Shown here one piece after another: positions 39,601-51,861 of a DNA stretch of 64,000 bases. The translations under genes were made by a program, and so were the position numbers. This DNA is from Echinococcus granulosus (Eukaryota; Platyhelminthes; Cestoda; Cyclophyllidea; Taeniidae). The DNA is taken from positions 364,336 through 428,335 of the forward strand of contig NW_020170418.1 in the NCBI RefSeq assembly GCF_000524195.1, read 5' to 3'. The notes below the pieces were generated by a model. It made no database searches and was not told the DNA's origin. It saw only the letters and a list, made by a program, of their open reading frames with translations. Each line of letters begins with the position of its first letter. Positions within the stretch are counted from its first letter, which is position 1.

Positions 39601-42600
39601 TGGTATTTGAAATAACTTAACGAAATTGAGAAATGTGGTTGAAGTTCATCTGTCACAGGTCACCTTTGCGATTCCAATACACCTACTCCAGCTTTGGACA
39701 AAATCATGTGATTCCAGCAACGTTGGAAAAGTTGTCGCTGGTGATTTGTCTACGAAAAATTTATAGACCAAATAAAATTCCACAACAATCATTTAATCGA
39801 CAGCAGACATGTAGTAGATAGATACACTCGGAAACGTAAGTGCGCAGTTTGTGGTTATAAAGATACACTCAAGTGTAACAAATCTGAGATGAGGAGATTT
39901 AATGCAACATCAGAGTATCGGGAGAAAAGTGAAAAAAAGGATCAATCTACTAAACATCGCTCTTCAGTCGGGTCAGTAGTTGTAATGTACATGCATATAT
40001 GCATACATAATTGAAACGTACACATATGGAGGAGTTAAATATCGAGACGAAGTAGATGGGCATCAGCTAATGTGAACTAAAAACAAACTAAGCATTGAAA
40101 ACAAAAAAACACATGTACTGGATGTGTCTTTTTACCGGAGTAAATGGATAAGGCTTATCTAGCGACGGAAGGAGTGAAAAATAATATAGGGATGAAAAAG
40201 TAGGAGTAATGTTGTTGGAACACTTTGCACCAGTTTAAAAGTTTCAAAAAAGCATGAAACCAACAGTGTGGGCTACTGTGACCACAGTGGTCTGCTAAAA
40301 CTGCCAGCGCGAACTAGTAGAGGCATCTGAGTAATGGGGAAGAAATGTGGGAGCTACATGGAGGAAGCTGAGAACTATTTGCCAAATTAGGGAGAAGTAG
40401 AAGTGTGTGCGTAGGTGTGGCTTGTGCGATGCAACGTGGTACGGCGCGGGGGTTTAATCCAACCGACGTGGATGCCAAAAATAGGCCTGTACAGTCACGC
40501 CAATGTGGTGGCTGTTGAATTGGACGGGCCGCGTAAAAGCGCAAGTAAGTGGGCGGGCATACGTGCATACCTCCACACGCCAGAAATGTCCAACAGGTAA
40601 GAGGGTGGGCAACATCAGAGGTGTACAGAAAGAGGTGTTGCAGTAAGTAGTGATCCACGAGGGCAGTCGTTTGGTTTTTGACGATTAAAACGACATGCAG
40701 ATCGGATTGTTATAATAAAGACAAATCCAACCTTCACTATTAATCCACGCTACATGCAGATCTAATTTTATCAAAACGGAGTCCCTTAGAATAATAAAGC
40801 TAATGAGGTTGGAATTCTGAGCAGTGAAATCGTACCCCAAAAAAATCCCACAAGATAGTGTTTAACCAAATGAGCCAGACAAAAATGACACCTCACTATT
40901 TAGATTCATGGCCGTAAAGGGTTCTTTACATATGACTTCCCCCTGTAAGTGATTAGCAAAGTTAGAATTCTCAGAGATTACCTTTCAAAGCTGCTATTTC
41001 TGTCCAGCGTTTGCTTTCTAATCACACCACCATTTACGAATGAGAAAATACATTGCTTCTTTGGACACTGCCTGATGGCATATTCCCCAAGCTGTTGAAT
41101 TCTGTATCCCTCTCCCCATATTCATGTCGCACTTAGGACCACCCTGCGTCACAGTTACATAAAGCATCGCACTACACATAGTCTATCACATGTAGTATTG
41201 ATGCTACAACGCTCTTAATACGAACAGCTAATGCCCCATTCGAAAATTACTACTAGAGCAACGAAAAAAACGAACGGAAGTGATAAACTCATGCAACTTT
41301 AACGGGAAATAATAACTAAGGTATGTGTCAAGTCGTTCAAAAACAATTTTTTTGGTGAAACTCGAGTGACCAATTCGAAAGAAGGGTTTGGGAATATCAA
41401 AACGCACCTTCAATAGAACCCATGACGAACCCCTGGCCGTTAGGAAAACAACGAATAATGCGGGTCTGATACCGCAAGGTAGACTCTTGCTGTTCAATGG
41501 GCTGAGCCATGTTGCGGAGGTCCCAGAGGAGGACATGGCGACCGGCAGTACCCACGACCAGGGTGGTATTGACGGCGTCCATGGTGAAGACAGTGTCGGG
41601 CTGCTGGTGCACCGAGACTGCTCCGCCCGCGGACGCATCGCCAGTGGAGGTCGTGTTGGACGCCCGGGGGTCCCATACGCGCACTGTCTTGTCCCAGCTG
41701 CCCGTTAGCGGCGCACCGATCGCCTGGCTGTAGAGTGCCACGCTTACGGCGCGGTTACATTTACCCAAGTTGGTAACTGAAACCGTACATGAAATAATCG
41801 ATACAGGATAGGGAGAGAGGAAAAAGGAGGAGAGCGCTTTATCACATGTTACCACCACTCCCCATTAGCTCTGAAGAAAAAGCAATAGATGAATAATCAA
41901 GCAAACATGTGAGTAGTTCACGAATTATGCAGATTTTCCAGTCTAGCTAAGCGACATAATACTGATAAAATCAAGCAATTCTTTCACGAGCGCTAAACGG
42001 GAGTTTAGATCTCAAATATTCCAAAGCCATTTTAAATGAATTCGAAGCAAAATTTTGTAAAGAGGAGATTATGATAGATGCTTTACAGGCAGGTACTTCG
42101 TGTCTCGATGTAAAAGAGGTTCTGTTTCTTTTCCATTGAGCAAAGAAGCCTAAAAATACTAATCTACTTTTCCATGATAATTAAAGAACGTACATAAAGG
42201 GAATGTTGATTTAACAGACTCGCAAGGTGGTTAAGAGACCTTGTCATTATCACAATCATTTTTATTGAAGTTTACCGTAGGAACTTATACTGAATTTGAT
42301 GAAAATTGAAGATAATAATGCAATTTTGCGATGAAATATTTTAAACAGATAAATTAATGTCACTCACTTAATATTTTTATAGGGCTGATACTGAAAAAAC
42401 AGGAACATGAAACTAGGATTTCCTCTATTACTTTAACGAGACAAAAAGGGCTTCGAGTCGATTGTAAAGGAGGAATTCCAGCTCTGGATTCCACTGTTGC
42501 TTAATCTTGCGTGAAAATATGCACCTCAATAAGGTAGTCATTCATATCGTGACCGATGCGTATACTTGGGAAGAAGGTGAGGTAATGACCACTTGTGAAA

Positions 42601-43845
42601 GTAAGAAAGTGGCTTTGGGTAAGGACAAAACAACCACTAGGCCTAGTAAAAACCCAAATTAGTGAGTACATAAACCGCTTAAATTGACACTGTAAAACAG
42701 CTTTTGGACAACGACCGGAAAAAGAAATCACAAGAAGGATAACTCGTACCGTCCACAGTGAAATAAAAAAACTATTTGAAATGGGCAGGTCTTAACAAGT
42801 GCTGAACGGGATAGCAGAGATCAAGTGAAAATAAAGATAAAAAATCCATCTAGAAAATAAAAGTTTGCTGTAGTCGGCACATGCAGATGTCGATAAAGAA
42901 GCAATGAATTATTAAAAAAGAATTTTGGGTGCAGATAAATATATCCAGAAGAGGGCACTCTACCATTAAAATCATCCAGAGTGGAAACAGATCAAACTGA
43001 GGGTAAGACTGGCATATCGAAATGGAGGAGAAATAGGGCTAACCCAAACCAGGTGCATTAATTTCAGGCTTATGGAGCATTTGCAGAGTTACCTGATAGA
43101 CAAAAAACAGGCGCGAGAGGTGAGGAACCACTGGCTCAACAACATTGAAAACATGCAATATAAGTGGTTCTTCCTAAACATGGAAGATAATAATGCGACA
43201 CGCATGCAGTTTACCTCATGAGAAGCAATGTAACTTGCTGTACGATTCTTAAAACACAACTACTTCGTTAGCGTAGAAAATGTTTGGACCATTCTTCACA
43301 AAATGACTCGATTTAAAGTACCAATTGTTTTTGAAAACAAAGAAGATGGAGCATGTTCCCCCAGTGCGTTCTTCGTGGCCTTGAAAGCGACTGAACAAAA
43401 AATCACTAGCGAAACACTTCATATTTTTCAACGAAAACAAGAAGCCTAGGGATAAACATTAGTGGATGATCGAATACTTGGGCACCTAAAACAGTGCAGT
43501 TCACCATCGATAAGCAGTCAATGTGATTATAACATGAAGATTCAAAAGAAGTGGGAAGAGCATGCCTTGAGATGTGTTGAGGTCGAAGTATTTGACGGCG
43601 CCCTCGAGAGAGCCTGAGATGGCGTGCAGAGCGTCGGCGAAGCAGCTGGCGAGTACCGGGCAGGCATGCTCGTAGGAGGAGCGTTGACCACCTGAAGTGA
43701 CGTCGTAGAGGCGTACCATGCAGTCCCAGCTGGACGCCAACAGGAACTGAGCGCCTTTGCCCGGCTGGAAGTGCACAGCACTTATCGTATCCGTCGGTAG
43801 GTTGGACAGCTTAAATTGGTCACCGGTTGTCACTGCTGGTGGCAT
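36660..43845 (-). CDS. BUB3: Mitotic checkpoint protein BUB3 (WD40 propeller); complete, 4 exons, 366 aa
   Basis: Binds GLEBS motifs of BUB1 and BUBR1 and docks them on MELT-phosphorylated kinetochore scaffold. Exons: 43566-43845, 41408-41776, 37556-37708, 36660-36958; total 1101 nt, one frame. Exon 1 starts MPPAVTTGDQFKLSN and contains LLASSWDCMVRLYDV and VKYFDLNTSQ. Exon 2 has GSWDKTVRVWDPR, VVGTAGRHVLLWDLRNM and YQTRIIRCFPNGQGFV. Exon 3 has KKSYVFKCHR and FHQRYNTFATGG. Exon 4 has GSDGMVNTWDGFN and a Pro/Ala-rich tail, which makes it somewhat longer than human BUB3 (328 aa). Intron 1 (41777-43565) begins with GC rather than GT; the join recreates the human spacing exactly (25 residues between DLNT-S/D-Q and GSWD). 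Introns 2 and 3 are 3.7 kb and 0.6 kb with ordinary sites. ATG at 43845 matches the family start. Confidence 0.96.
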
Positions 43846-44752
43846 CCTTTACTCTGCAAGCACGAGGCAAAAGTCACCGCCAACAAAGGCAAATTTATTT
43901 GAATTTTGCCTACTATATTTCTCGAATTATGGGTCGACAGCAAACTGACAAAATCGCACCAGACATTATGCATGATTACCTATCATACGCACTGATAGAG
44001 AATAAAATCTATCGTATATAACATTTTGATGGGCTGTTGGGGCCTCGACATCATTCCAAAAAAAAATATACAGTACTAGACACAGGTTTTGTCCGTACTA
44101 AGCAGACAGGACGAGTGATGACGATGACATCTCAAGTATGATCTACCATTCCCTATCCGACTAAAGCTTAGGAAAATAAAAAAATAGCAACTGGATCTTA
44201 TATTGCTTGATTTTTTAAAACCTTAATGTCTTAATGGGGGGGTTTACACCTTCAAATTGTTCAGCAGAAACTGAAGTGATGAAGGCTAAAACTACTTTCC
44301 AAGAAACTAAATCAAGAAAGGTATACTCATAAGAACCAACCGTCTAAGGTGAAAAATTGACGACTCTTGACAAATAAACTATATTTTAGCGACCAAATAG
44401 GCGTCATTGCATAACAAAGTTCATAATACATGAATGATAGAAAACACACGCATAAAATGATCCATTGGTTCGATCACATTTTAAACCGAAGAAAAACAAG
44501 AAGAATAATAACAATTTCAAGTACAATCCAAAACAGGCTATTAACGCTTGGTACACACATAGTTGAGGACTCATAACGAGAGGAATAAGAAAAAGAAAAC
44601 CAAAACATAGTAGCTTTGTAAATAAAAGCAGCAATATAAAGAACCAACAATTTTACAAATGACACGTCCGGTAGAAGGCATATTTGGAACCGAAAGCATC
44701 TAAACAGTTAAGCACACGAAGAGCGAAAAGGCACAAGACGACACGAAAACTT
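43846..44752. other. Interval between the TMEM164 3' end and the BUB3 start
   Basis: Both genes run leftward, so this holds the BUB3 promoter and 5' leader. AT-rich, no recognised motif. Confidence 0.5.
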
Positions 44753-44758
44753 TTTATT
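44753..44758 (-). promoter_or_regulatory. Polyadenylation signal AATAAA for the TMEM164-like gene
   Basis: TTTATT on the + strand, about 210 nt past the stop codon at 44966. Other hexamers could serve, so this is only the best-placed one. Confidence 0.35.
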
Positions 44759-44965
44759 TTTTTCACAAAATAGAGTGGAAACATAACAGGAAGGCAAAAA
44801 ATGTCTACCCACTTTGATCAAGGAAAAGGTAAATTGGAATGCTATGCTGTACTAGTGGCGTTTTCAATCATACTGTTATGGGGATCAAACTGTGACCCAG
44901 TAAAGGAGGCCTTGAAGACATTCTAAACTAAGCTTGTTAGAACGCACTGATAGGCAGATTTTAAG

Positions 44966-47900
44966 TTACTCTAAACTACTACAACTACTCTGAGTTTGGA
45001 AAAGCTCCTCCAAAGAGCGCGGTCTTCGTTCTACCGTCTTTTCACAGATGATTTGATTGGCAGTAGCTTTATTGGAATTGCTCCAGGTGATAGCGAGACC
45101 AGGAAGCCAATGAAAGGAGGAGCAGAGTGGTTTGAGGAAATTCGGAGACTTGATAGATTGTTGCAGCCATAAGACAATGATGGAGTAAAGCTTTCCCGAT
45201 AACAATATTAACACTGGTTGATGAATCATTGCCGCTATGCGATAGTGGGGTCCAGCAAACGGATCGGCGGGAAATGGGCAGAGCATCTGGTTCAGATTAG
45301 CATGGGTTAGCTGAAAAGGAAAGGCGAATCCCTAGGGCATGCTACTTAAATGGGTTTGAGTAAAGTGATAATTTTAAACATACCATGCCAAGTGGCTGGA
45401 GGAACAGAAAGTGGTAGAGTGTTTGTATGGACAAAGATGTTAGGACCCAATGAAAATCGCCCAGAGGTTCGATTGAATAGACGGCTAAATATAACAAAAA
45501 AGCATCTAACTGTATTGGGTTAATTACGCGGCTAGAGAGTTCACGAATAAATACAATAGCTAGCGAAGTTGGTCAAGCAAAGCAAAGCCGCCGAATGGAA
45601 TAGATGGAAAGTATACACCGGGCCAAGGCTACATATGAGCANNNNNNNNNNNNNNNNNNNNNNNNNNNNNNNNNNNNNNNNNNNNNNNNNNNNNNNNNNN
45701 NNNNNNNNNNNNNNNNNNNNNNNNNNNNNNNNNNNNNNNNNGAGGAGGTATGTTAGGCTGACGATTAAGAGACTTATGTCAAGGTAAAGCTTGATAATGA
45801 AATAGGACACACCAGGAAATAGGAATGTTCGACAAAAACGTATGTTAGTAGAATTAGCGAGGAACAAAGCAATGATATACTCAGTCCTTTAGGATGAGCC
45901 ATTTAAAACATAAAGGAGTGAAAAACATCACATCTAAGCCTCAAGTATGGTGAATCAAGTTATCATACAGAGATTCGCTAGCAAAACAATCGAGAATCCA
46001 AGCGAAAATAGACCTTTAAGTAAACTTGTGCCAAACTTATCAATGAATTCATTTTAAAGATGGAACAAACAACTCCCACTTTAACAGCCGAATTCCTAGA
46101 CACATAATTACTTCAACTGTGAAGGCTATTCTATAACACCCCAGCTGCATAGGGAAGAAAGCATCTCAAAAAGCTCCTTTCTGAAACTTTAGCATTTGAT
46201 TTGATTTATTGGACTGCTTGAATGAATTCACTAGAATTGGGCACATTTGTTGCTTCCACAAAGTCACAAGTGTGAGAAGATTCTAGAGTTACTTCTAAAC
46301 CATGCGATTGGTCACTAACGAAACAACCTGTACGAGCCCCGAGGCAGTGCAAAAGTTATGCAGTGTAAGTGTTCCACTTGTTTTTAGCTTATTGTAGTAA
46401 GGTCGCATAAGCGTGTCAAACATGTCGCTGGGTTCCAAATCGTGAGTAAGGACAAGGCAAATACAAAGGTAAACAAGAGGGTAAGAATAAGGTGAAATAG
46501 TTTGGAACAAGTAACAAAATCTCATGCTATGTAATTCACATGGGGACTTAAAAACCCGAAACAATACCATTGCTTAAATTGAATGCGAAAAATTTGAACA
46601 GATAGCACCATTGGAAGGACTGAAATCCGTTATCAGTAAACTATGGACTATGTGCTACGAAAGAAGAGCCAAATGCCTCTGATGGGTAAGAAGCCCGTGA
46701 AATCATACATAAGGCATTTACTGGCTTGTATTAAAGTTGGACTTTTGTAGAAATATAAAAGAAAAGTAAAGAAAAGCAGTCTTCAATGACAATGCATTGG
46801 AACAAAGTTTACACCTCGACAATTCCTAGAGGGATAAACGATCACAAATTCACCATCGTGCCTTGGTGTCAGATTTTTAGAATGCAGCATTAAAGCGCGT
46901 TAATGTACCCGGATTCGCAGATATTTACTCACAAATGCAAAAACCTCTGAGTCCGATGTTGAGAAGTATAGGAAGCAATCATGGAGGCCCTTCGCGCAGC
47001 AGCCGCGCTCAGACCGCACGCGATGAGGTTACTCTAGTGTGTTTATAACTGTCCACTTCATACCTCGTGCGATTGTGGCGGATCTAGCGCGTCTATATAT
47101 GGCAATTCCCTACTAAAATCATACAAAATCAGCCGTTGATGCAAGTCATCAAAAGCGTAAAACAACGAAATATTCTGTAATAATGTGTGATCTTAGTAAA
47201 ATGAAGAGACTTGGTGAGAGCTTCCGCTCTTATCCCATAAGCCATGAATGGAAGCCACTGGATAACCTCTAAAGAATGAGAAATATTCAGGCCAAATGTA
47301 TTTGCAACATTCTATGATGAAATGCTGAGAGGAGCTGCACACCGAGAAGTGATTATGAGCAACAAATCAAGTGTACTATAACATCTTCAGTTTCCCAGCA
47401 CGTAGGCACTTTTTTCCATCGTAGAAAAGTAAAATACTGAAAATAACTCACATCTTTGGTCCAAGATGCAAGCTGGAATAAGGAGAATGAGAATATGCTG
47501 AACGAAGTAGATGACCCGAAGAGCGGGCTGAAAGGGACATTTAAGGACATGTCAAATATCCTCGTAGCATAGAAGCAGCCATTCTTTCAAATCTATGGCA
47601 CATTTTAACTGGTAAACCGTTTACTTCCGGAAAGTTAATGACATTCGCGATGGCGTTAACTAGGAGTTTCCATCGTTCATCAAGTCAGTTATGAACTCGA
47701 GGCTACAATATTAATCAGATCAAAAAATTAATATCTACCGACGAACTTTATGGAAAGCTTCGTAAGTGGGGCTTCGAAGCGTGATTATTTCTTGAGTAAC
47801 AAGAACGGCGGCAAATCCACGGGATTTGGAAGATGATGATGAAATTCCATTTTTTTGCACCACAAATGTCCTTACAGGGGACGTTACAGATTTCAGGATA

Positions 47901-50693
47901 TACTTCAGTTAAGCATTTCTGAATAAACGAAAAACCATACTTTTTCTTAATAATTTCATAAACCCAATTCATTGTGGAGAGGGCAGCATTCCCAAAACAT
48001 AATTGCTGAAAGACTAGTGTTCTCAAATAACCATCCTTTAACAATAATTGTGCAACGAACTGACTAACTAGTAGGTTTATGGGCGCACCGCTCTTAAGAC
48101 TACTCATAAATGTAGATTACACTAAACAAAAGATAAACGTTTCCAGATTTGTCAATACGATTTGATGCATAAAGGTAAAAAACTCGTTATTGGAGAGCGC
48201 TTGTCTCGCGTGCAGTCAAGAATGTCGAAACATCAGACAAGACGCAATATTCAAATAAGCAAGCGAGACTGCAACTCATGCGATGAACTAGAGAGCAATG
48301 ATACTTCAGTGTGCAGTTAAGCACTGTGGTACTCTTGGAAAACCGAAGTGACCTTAGAAGAGCTCACAAAATTACGAAAAAGATTACCGAATGCAACCAC
48401 ATTCGAAGTGGTAAAGTTCGCAAAGAAAACGAACACATTTATTTCCAAACGTGTATTGAGGACTGGGAGATGCCGAATTCACTTTACCGGTAGAGGCCTT
48501 TTCAGACTAGAATTGATCAACTCGGTGGCACTATCCAAAAAATCATATGGTCGGGAAGTGGTGGAGATGCTTTTGGGGCATTCAGATTCAAAATGCCCAC
48601 AAAGGTAGTTGACAAATCTGCCTCATGACGATTATAGAATGTGCAACATAGGAGTAAGGAGAAAGGCCTTTAGAGCATGGCAAAAATAAGTATCGACCTA
48701 CTGCCTCCGTGCTATTTTCAAGTAAAGCCGCCTTATGGGACAGATTCTTGTGTATTTTCAAGGACAGTCATGCAATGAAAGCAAGGGCATCGTAATGATC
48801 CAACATAAATCGCAGTTTGTTTAAATGAGCACAAGCTAAAACACAGCTATCTATGAAGGAGCATGATCTGGGTCAAGTGACTACTTTGAGTCGTGATTTT
48901 GTCTATTTTGTGCCAGATTAACCTTGCTGACTCTAACACTCCATTAGTTCTAAAATAACTTAATTCCTGCTGATACATATGACACAAAATTAGGGTACTA
49001 ACAACAGGGAATAAATCTTTCAAACTAAATATCATTAATCACAAATTTGAAGAAATGAAGGGTTGAGTAACAGGGGCAAATGGCACACTATTCCGCATTA
49101 AAAAACGTACTGAATTTCAAATTTTCCTCTAAAAAGACCCTATTGGTTATGCAACGATAAGAGTAATGGAAATTCATTTGAGGCTGCTAAGACTACAAGA
49201 AAGGCCATTCGAACGAAAGCTAAATGGCAACTCTAATGACAGCCAAGTCTCTAGTGTTAACTACCACACAGTACGAATGATGAGAATAGTCCGATAGTGG
49301 AGAAAATTTACCAACACGACTGTGTGACAACTCCATACCTGGTGATTTCCACCAAAATTACTTGAATATTCAAGTAAATACTCAGGATGGGATAAGTTCT
49401 AGACACGATTGTTGAAAAAAGCAGTCGTAACGTTTGCATAAAAGGAAAGCCAGAACATCAATCATTTGAAATTTCTGAGATGGAATACGCATCAATAAAA
49501 GAAATTAATGTCAAAATCTTTGAAAATAACACGTTCGACGCTCTTGGGTACCCTATCATGAGGAATTTTTTAGCATTGCCTTAACTGTGGACATTTCAAC
49601 TACTTCGCACAAAACCTCACTTGAATTATTAAGAAATCCAAATTCACAGAAGTAATTGAAAAACCAGCCGAGAAATACTTCCATATAGGCATACAAGAAT
49701 ATGACACACAAGAACTAAAAAGGTTACTCTGATTACATGTACCTGCCGCTTTTTGGGTACCCTAAGCATCAAATGTACTAATAGGATCGATTAAAATTCC
49801 TCCGTTTCACGCTAAAGAATCGAAGCACGTCAGCAACAAAAAAGCAACCCTGAAACACTTAATGATAGGCACTGGTTGCAACAGTTCGCAACTTTTCGAT
49901 AGTATCATACATCAAAGGACACGATATGCCGAATTCTAACGGCAATGGCAAACAAAGGAACGAAAATGAGTGCTCAAAACACAGAAAGTCGAGACATACC
50001 GTCCTAGTACCGGCAGTTGGGAGTAAGAGGGCAAGCAATGTCCCATTGATACCATGAAGATGCAAGCGAAAAACGGCAGTAACGAATGAGCTCGGCTTAG
50101 CGAACAAAAGCCATATCTAAACAAAAAAAAAACAAAACTAACAAAGCTCCCTCATTTCGATACTATTTACAAGTAGGATAATTGGGGCATGCTATTATAT
50201 CAAGGGGGCAGAAAATAATCAAACTGGTGAATGTCCAATGAGTTTAACAACTAACATTAGCCACCAGTAGGCCCATTTGGGCTATAATCCAAAAAGACAT
50301 CACAACACATTCTAAGCATAAAATGTACTGCTTATTTTTTGGGAAGTTTGACAGAATCACATAATATTCAATTACCTGGACGGCTGTCAATGCATGGCAT
50401 GGATTGAAAATGAAGATTAGTGAGCGAGCTGTAAGTTTGTAGCCGATTTCTATGCCGAAAACTAAGCAGTGGATCATTGTTATCCATGCAATGTGTTTGC
50501 GTGGGGCATATCTTTCATCAATAGGGAGCTTAAGCCTTGGAATACACCACAAAAGCAAACTTCCATAGATAATTGTGAAAAATAGAGTTTCAAACAGACG
50601 CCTGGTTTCTGATAGGTAAGAAAGGCATGCTGCTCCACCTTCACTAGGAATATCCCATCGAACACCTTCATAAAACAGCCCAAACTGCGACAT
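44966..50693 (-). CDS. TMEM164: TMEM164-like multi-pass membrane protein; complete, 5 exons, 318 aa
   Basis: Human TMEM164 is reported as an acyltransferase making C20:4 ether phospholipids, with a catalytic cysteine in an NPCH motif. Exons: 50376-50693, 50000-50116, 47452-47527, 45384-45484, 44966-45310; total 957 nt in frame. Matches to the human protein include the start (MSQFGLFYEGVRWD), CLVFGIEIGYKLTARSLI, FNPCHALT (cysteine at residue 99), HLHGINGTLLALLLPTAGTRT, VIYFVQHILILLIP, VYSIEPLGDFHWVLTSL with LYHFLFLQPL, and THANLNQMLCPFPADPF followed by GPHYRI. Several hydrophobic segments fit a polytopic protein. The C-terminal part after GKLYS is about 25-30 residues longer than I expect and polar, Ser/Glu-rich. 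The start is the first ATG after an in-frame TAA. The small middle exons (76 and 101 nt) were located by homology and phase. The gap at 45642-45741 falls in an intron. Confidence 0.93.
45642..45741. other. Assembly gap of 100 N
   Basis: Exactly 100 N inside the TMEM164 intron between exons 47452-47527 and 45384-45484; no coding sequence needs to be missing because the exon phases agree. Confidence 0.99.
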
Positions 50694-51861
50694 CAAGAGA
50701 GATACATGAGACAAGCGCCGAGAGGACAATGCTTAACGTAAGCAAATTTGGACGAATAAAGTGGACGATCAGACCAATCAGCAAGGAGCAATATTTCTAA
50801 TCACCAAAATGTCAGTCCAAAATCAACTATTAACTGAGGACTGATGTTAAATAGGCCGGCCGCTTTTAAGTTCAAATTTATTCGCATTCGCTAAAAAAAA
50901 CTTTTAAACCTCAAAGCATGACTAATGACACCGTCGGCAATTCATCTATGCGGTTACACTAATTATACCGGACAATTATAAAAGTAACTAAAATGCTTCT
51001 AAAAGTCAGCTAGTAATAATAGTAAGTGTTTATGGTTTTCTTGCCTTAAAAAGCGTTGGTGCTTCATAAAAACACACGTAATTCATTTCATTAAGGGCCG
51101 CATTCCAGAGCCAAATTGTGTGTTGACAGTATGAGAGCGTTTCCAACATTCCATCTTTTTGTAGTGCGCCAATTTCTTAGGCTCTGGTCTTGATTAAGGT
51201 GACGCTTTGGGTCTCCGACACTATACCTTCGCCAGGTGGGCTTGCCTCCACTTCATGCCAGTAGCCTCAAGCCCCGCTGCATATTGAAGATGCGTATTCC
51301 GTCCCGGATATCGCGTTTTTTCGTCTTTGGGGAAGTGTTGGGGGCCATACTGTACCCACATGGTATCGCATTTTCGAATGTCTCGCGAGATTCAGGATGG
51401 ACTTTTTGGTGCTTTAGTGCACAGCAGTCACTGAAAGAGCTCGGTTGGGCTTTCCTCTGAGAAACCTAGACAGTTTGTAGATCGTGTATTGATCATGTGG
51501 TTTTAAAACTCTTGAATCAAAGTGTGGTCTCGTTTTCTTCCAGCCGAAAAAACCAGTGCCCCTTTTTGGTAGCAATTTTTTTTAAGTAATTGTTGTGTTT
51601 AATAGATGTTCTTGTACAAGTGATCACTTTCTATCCCATGGACTAGTACTCGTTTGTGATTCAGTGTATACGCACACGTATGTGCTAATCAAGATTAATC
51701 TTGGCTTTTAAATAATACTTGCACACTTCGTATTCCCTTTTTCGGCCATAGGACATTTAGGGTTGAAAATTATAACTTTCGTTTATATTGCCTATGTAAC
51801 GCCAACTACCACAGTAAAGGCTGAGTTTGGCTAGGTCACACGCGTGGTAGGCAGCACGTAC
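50694..51861. promoter_or_regulatory. Shared upstream interval of divergent TMEM164 and PDSS1
   Basis: About 1.17 kb between the two start codons, read in opposite directions, so both promoters must lie here. It contains one old repeat copy. No core-promoter motif can be assigned by eye. Confidence 0.4.
51226..51365 (-). repeat. Diverged copy of the dispersed element between TMEM164 and PDSS1
   Basis: Reverse orientation: CCAGGTGGGCTTGCCTCCAC, ATGCCAGTAGCCTCAAG, GCGTATTCCGTCCCGGATAT and CTTTGGGGAAGTGTTGGGGG. It lies in the divergent promoter interval. Confidence 0.5.

Noticed and set aside
16681..43845. Functional cluster of kinetochore genes B56 and BUB3
   Set aside because: They are convergent, 10 kb apart, with no shared regulation visible; adjacency is most simply chance.
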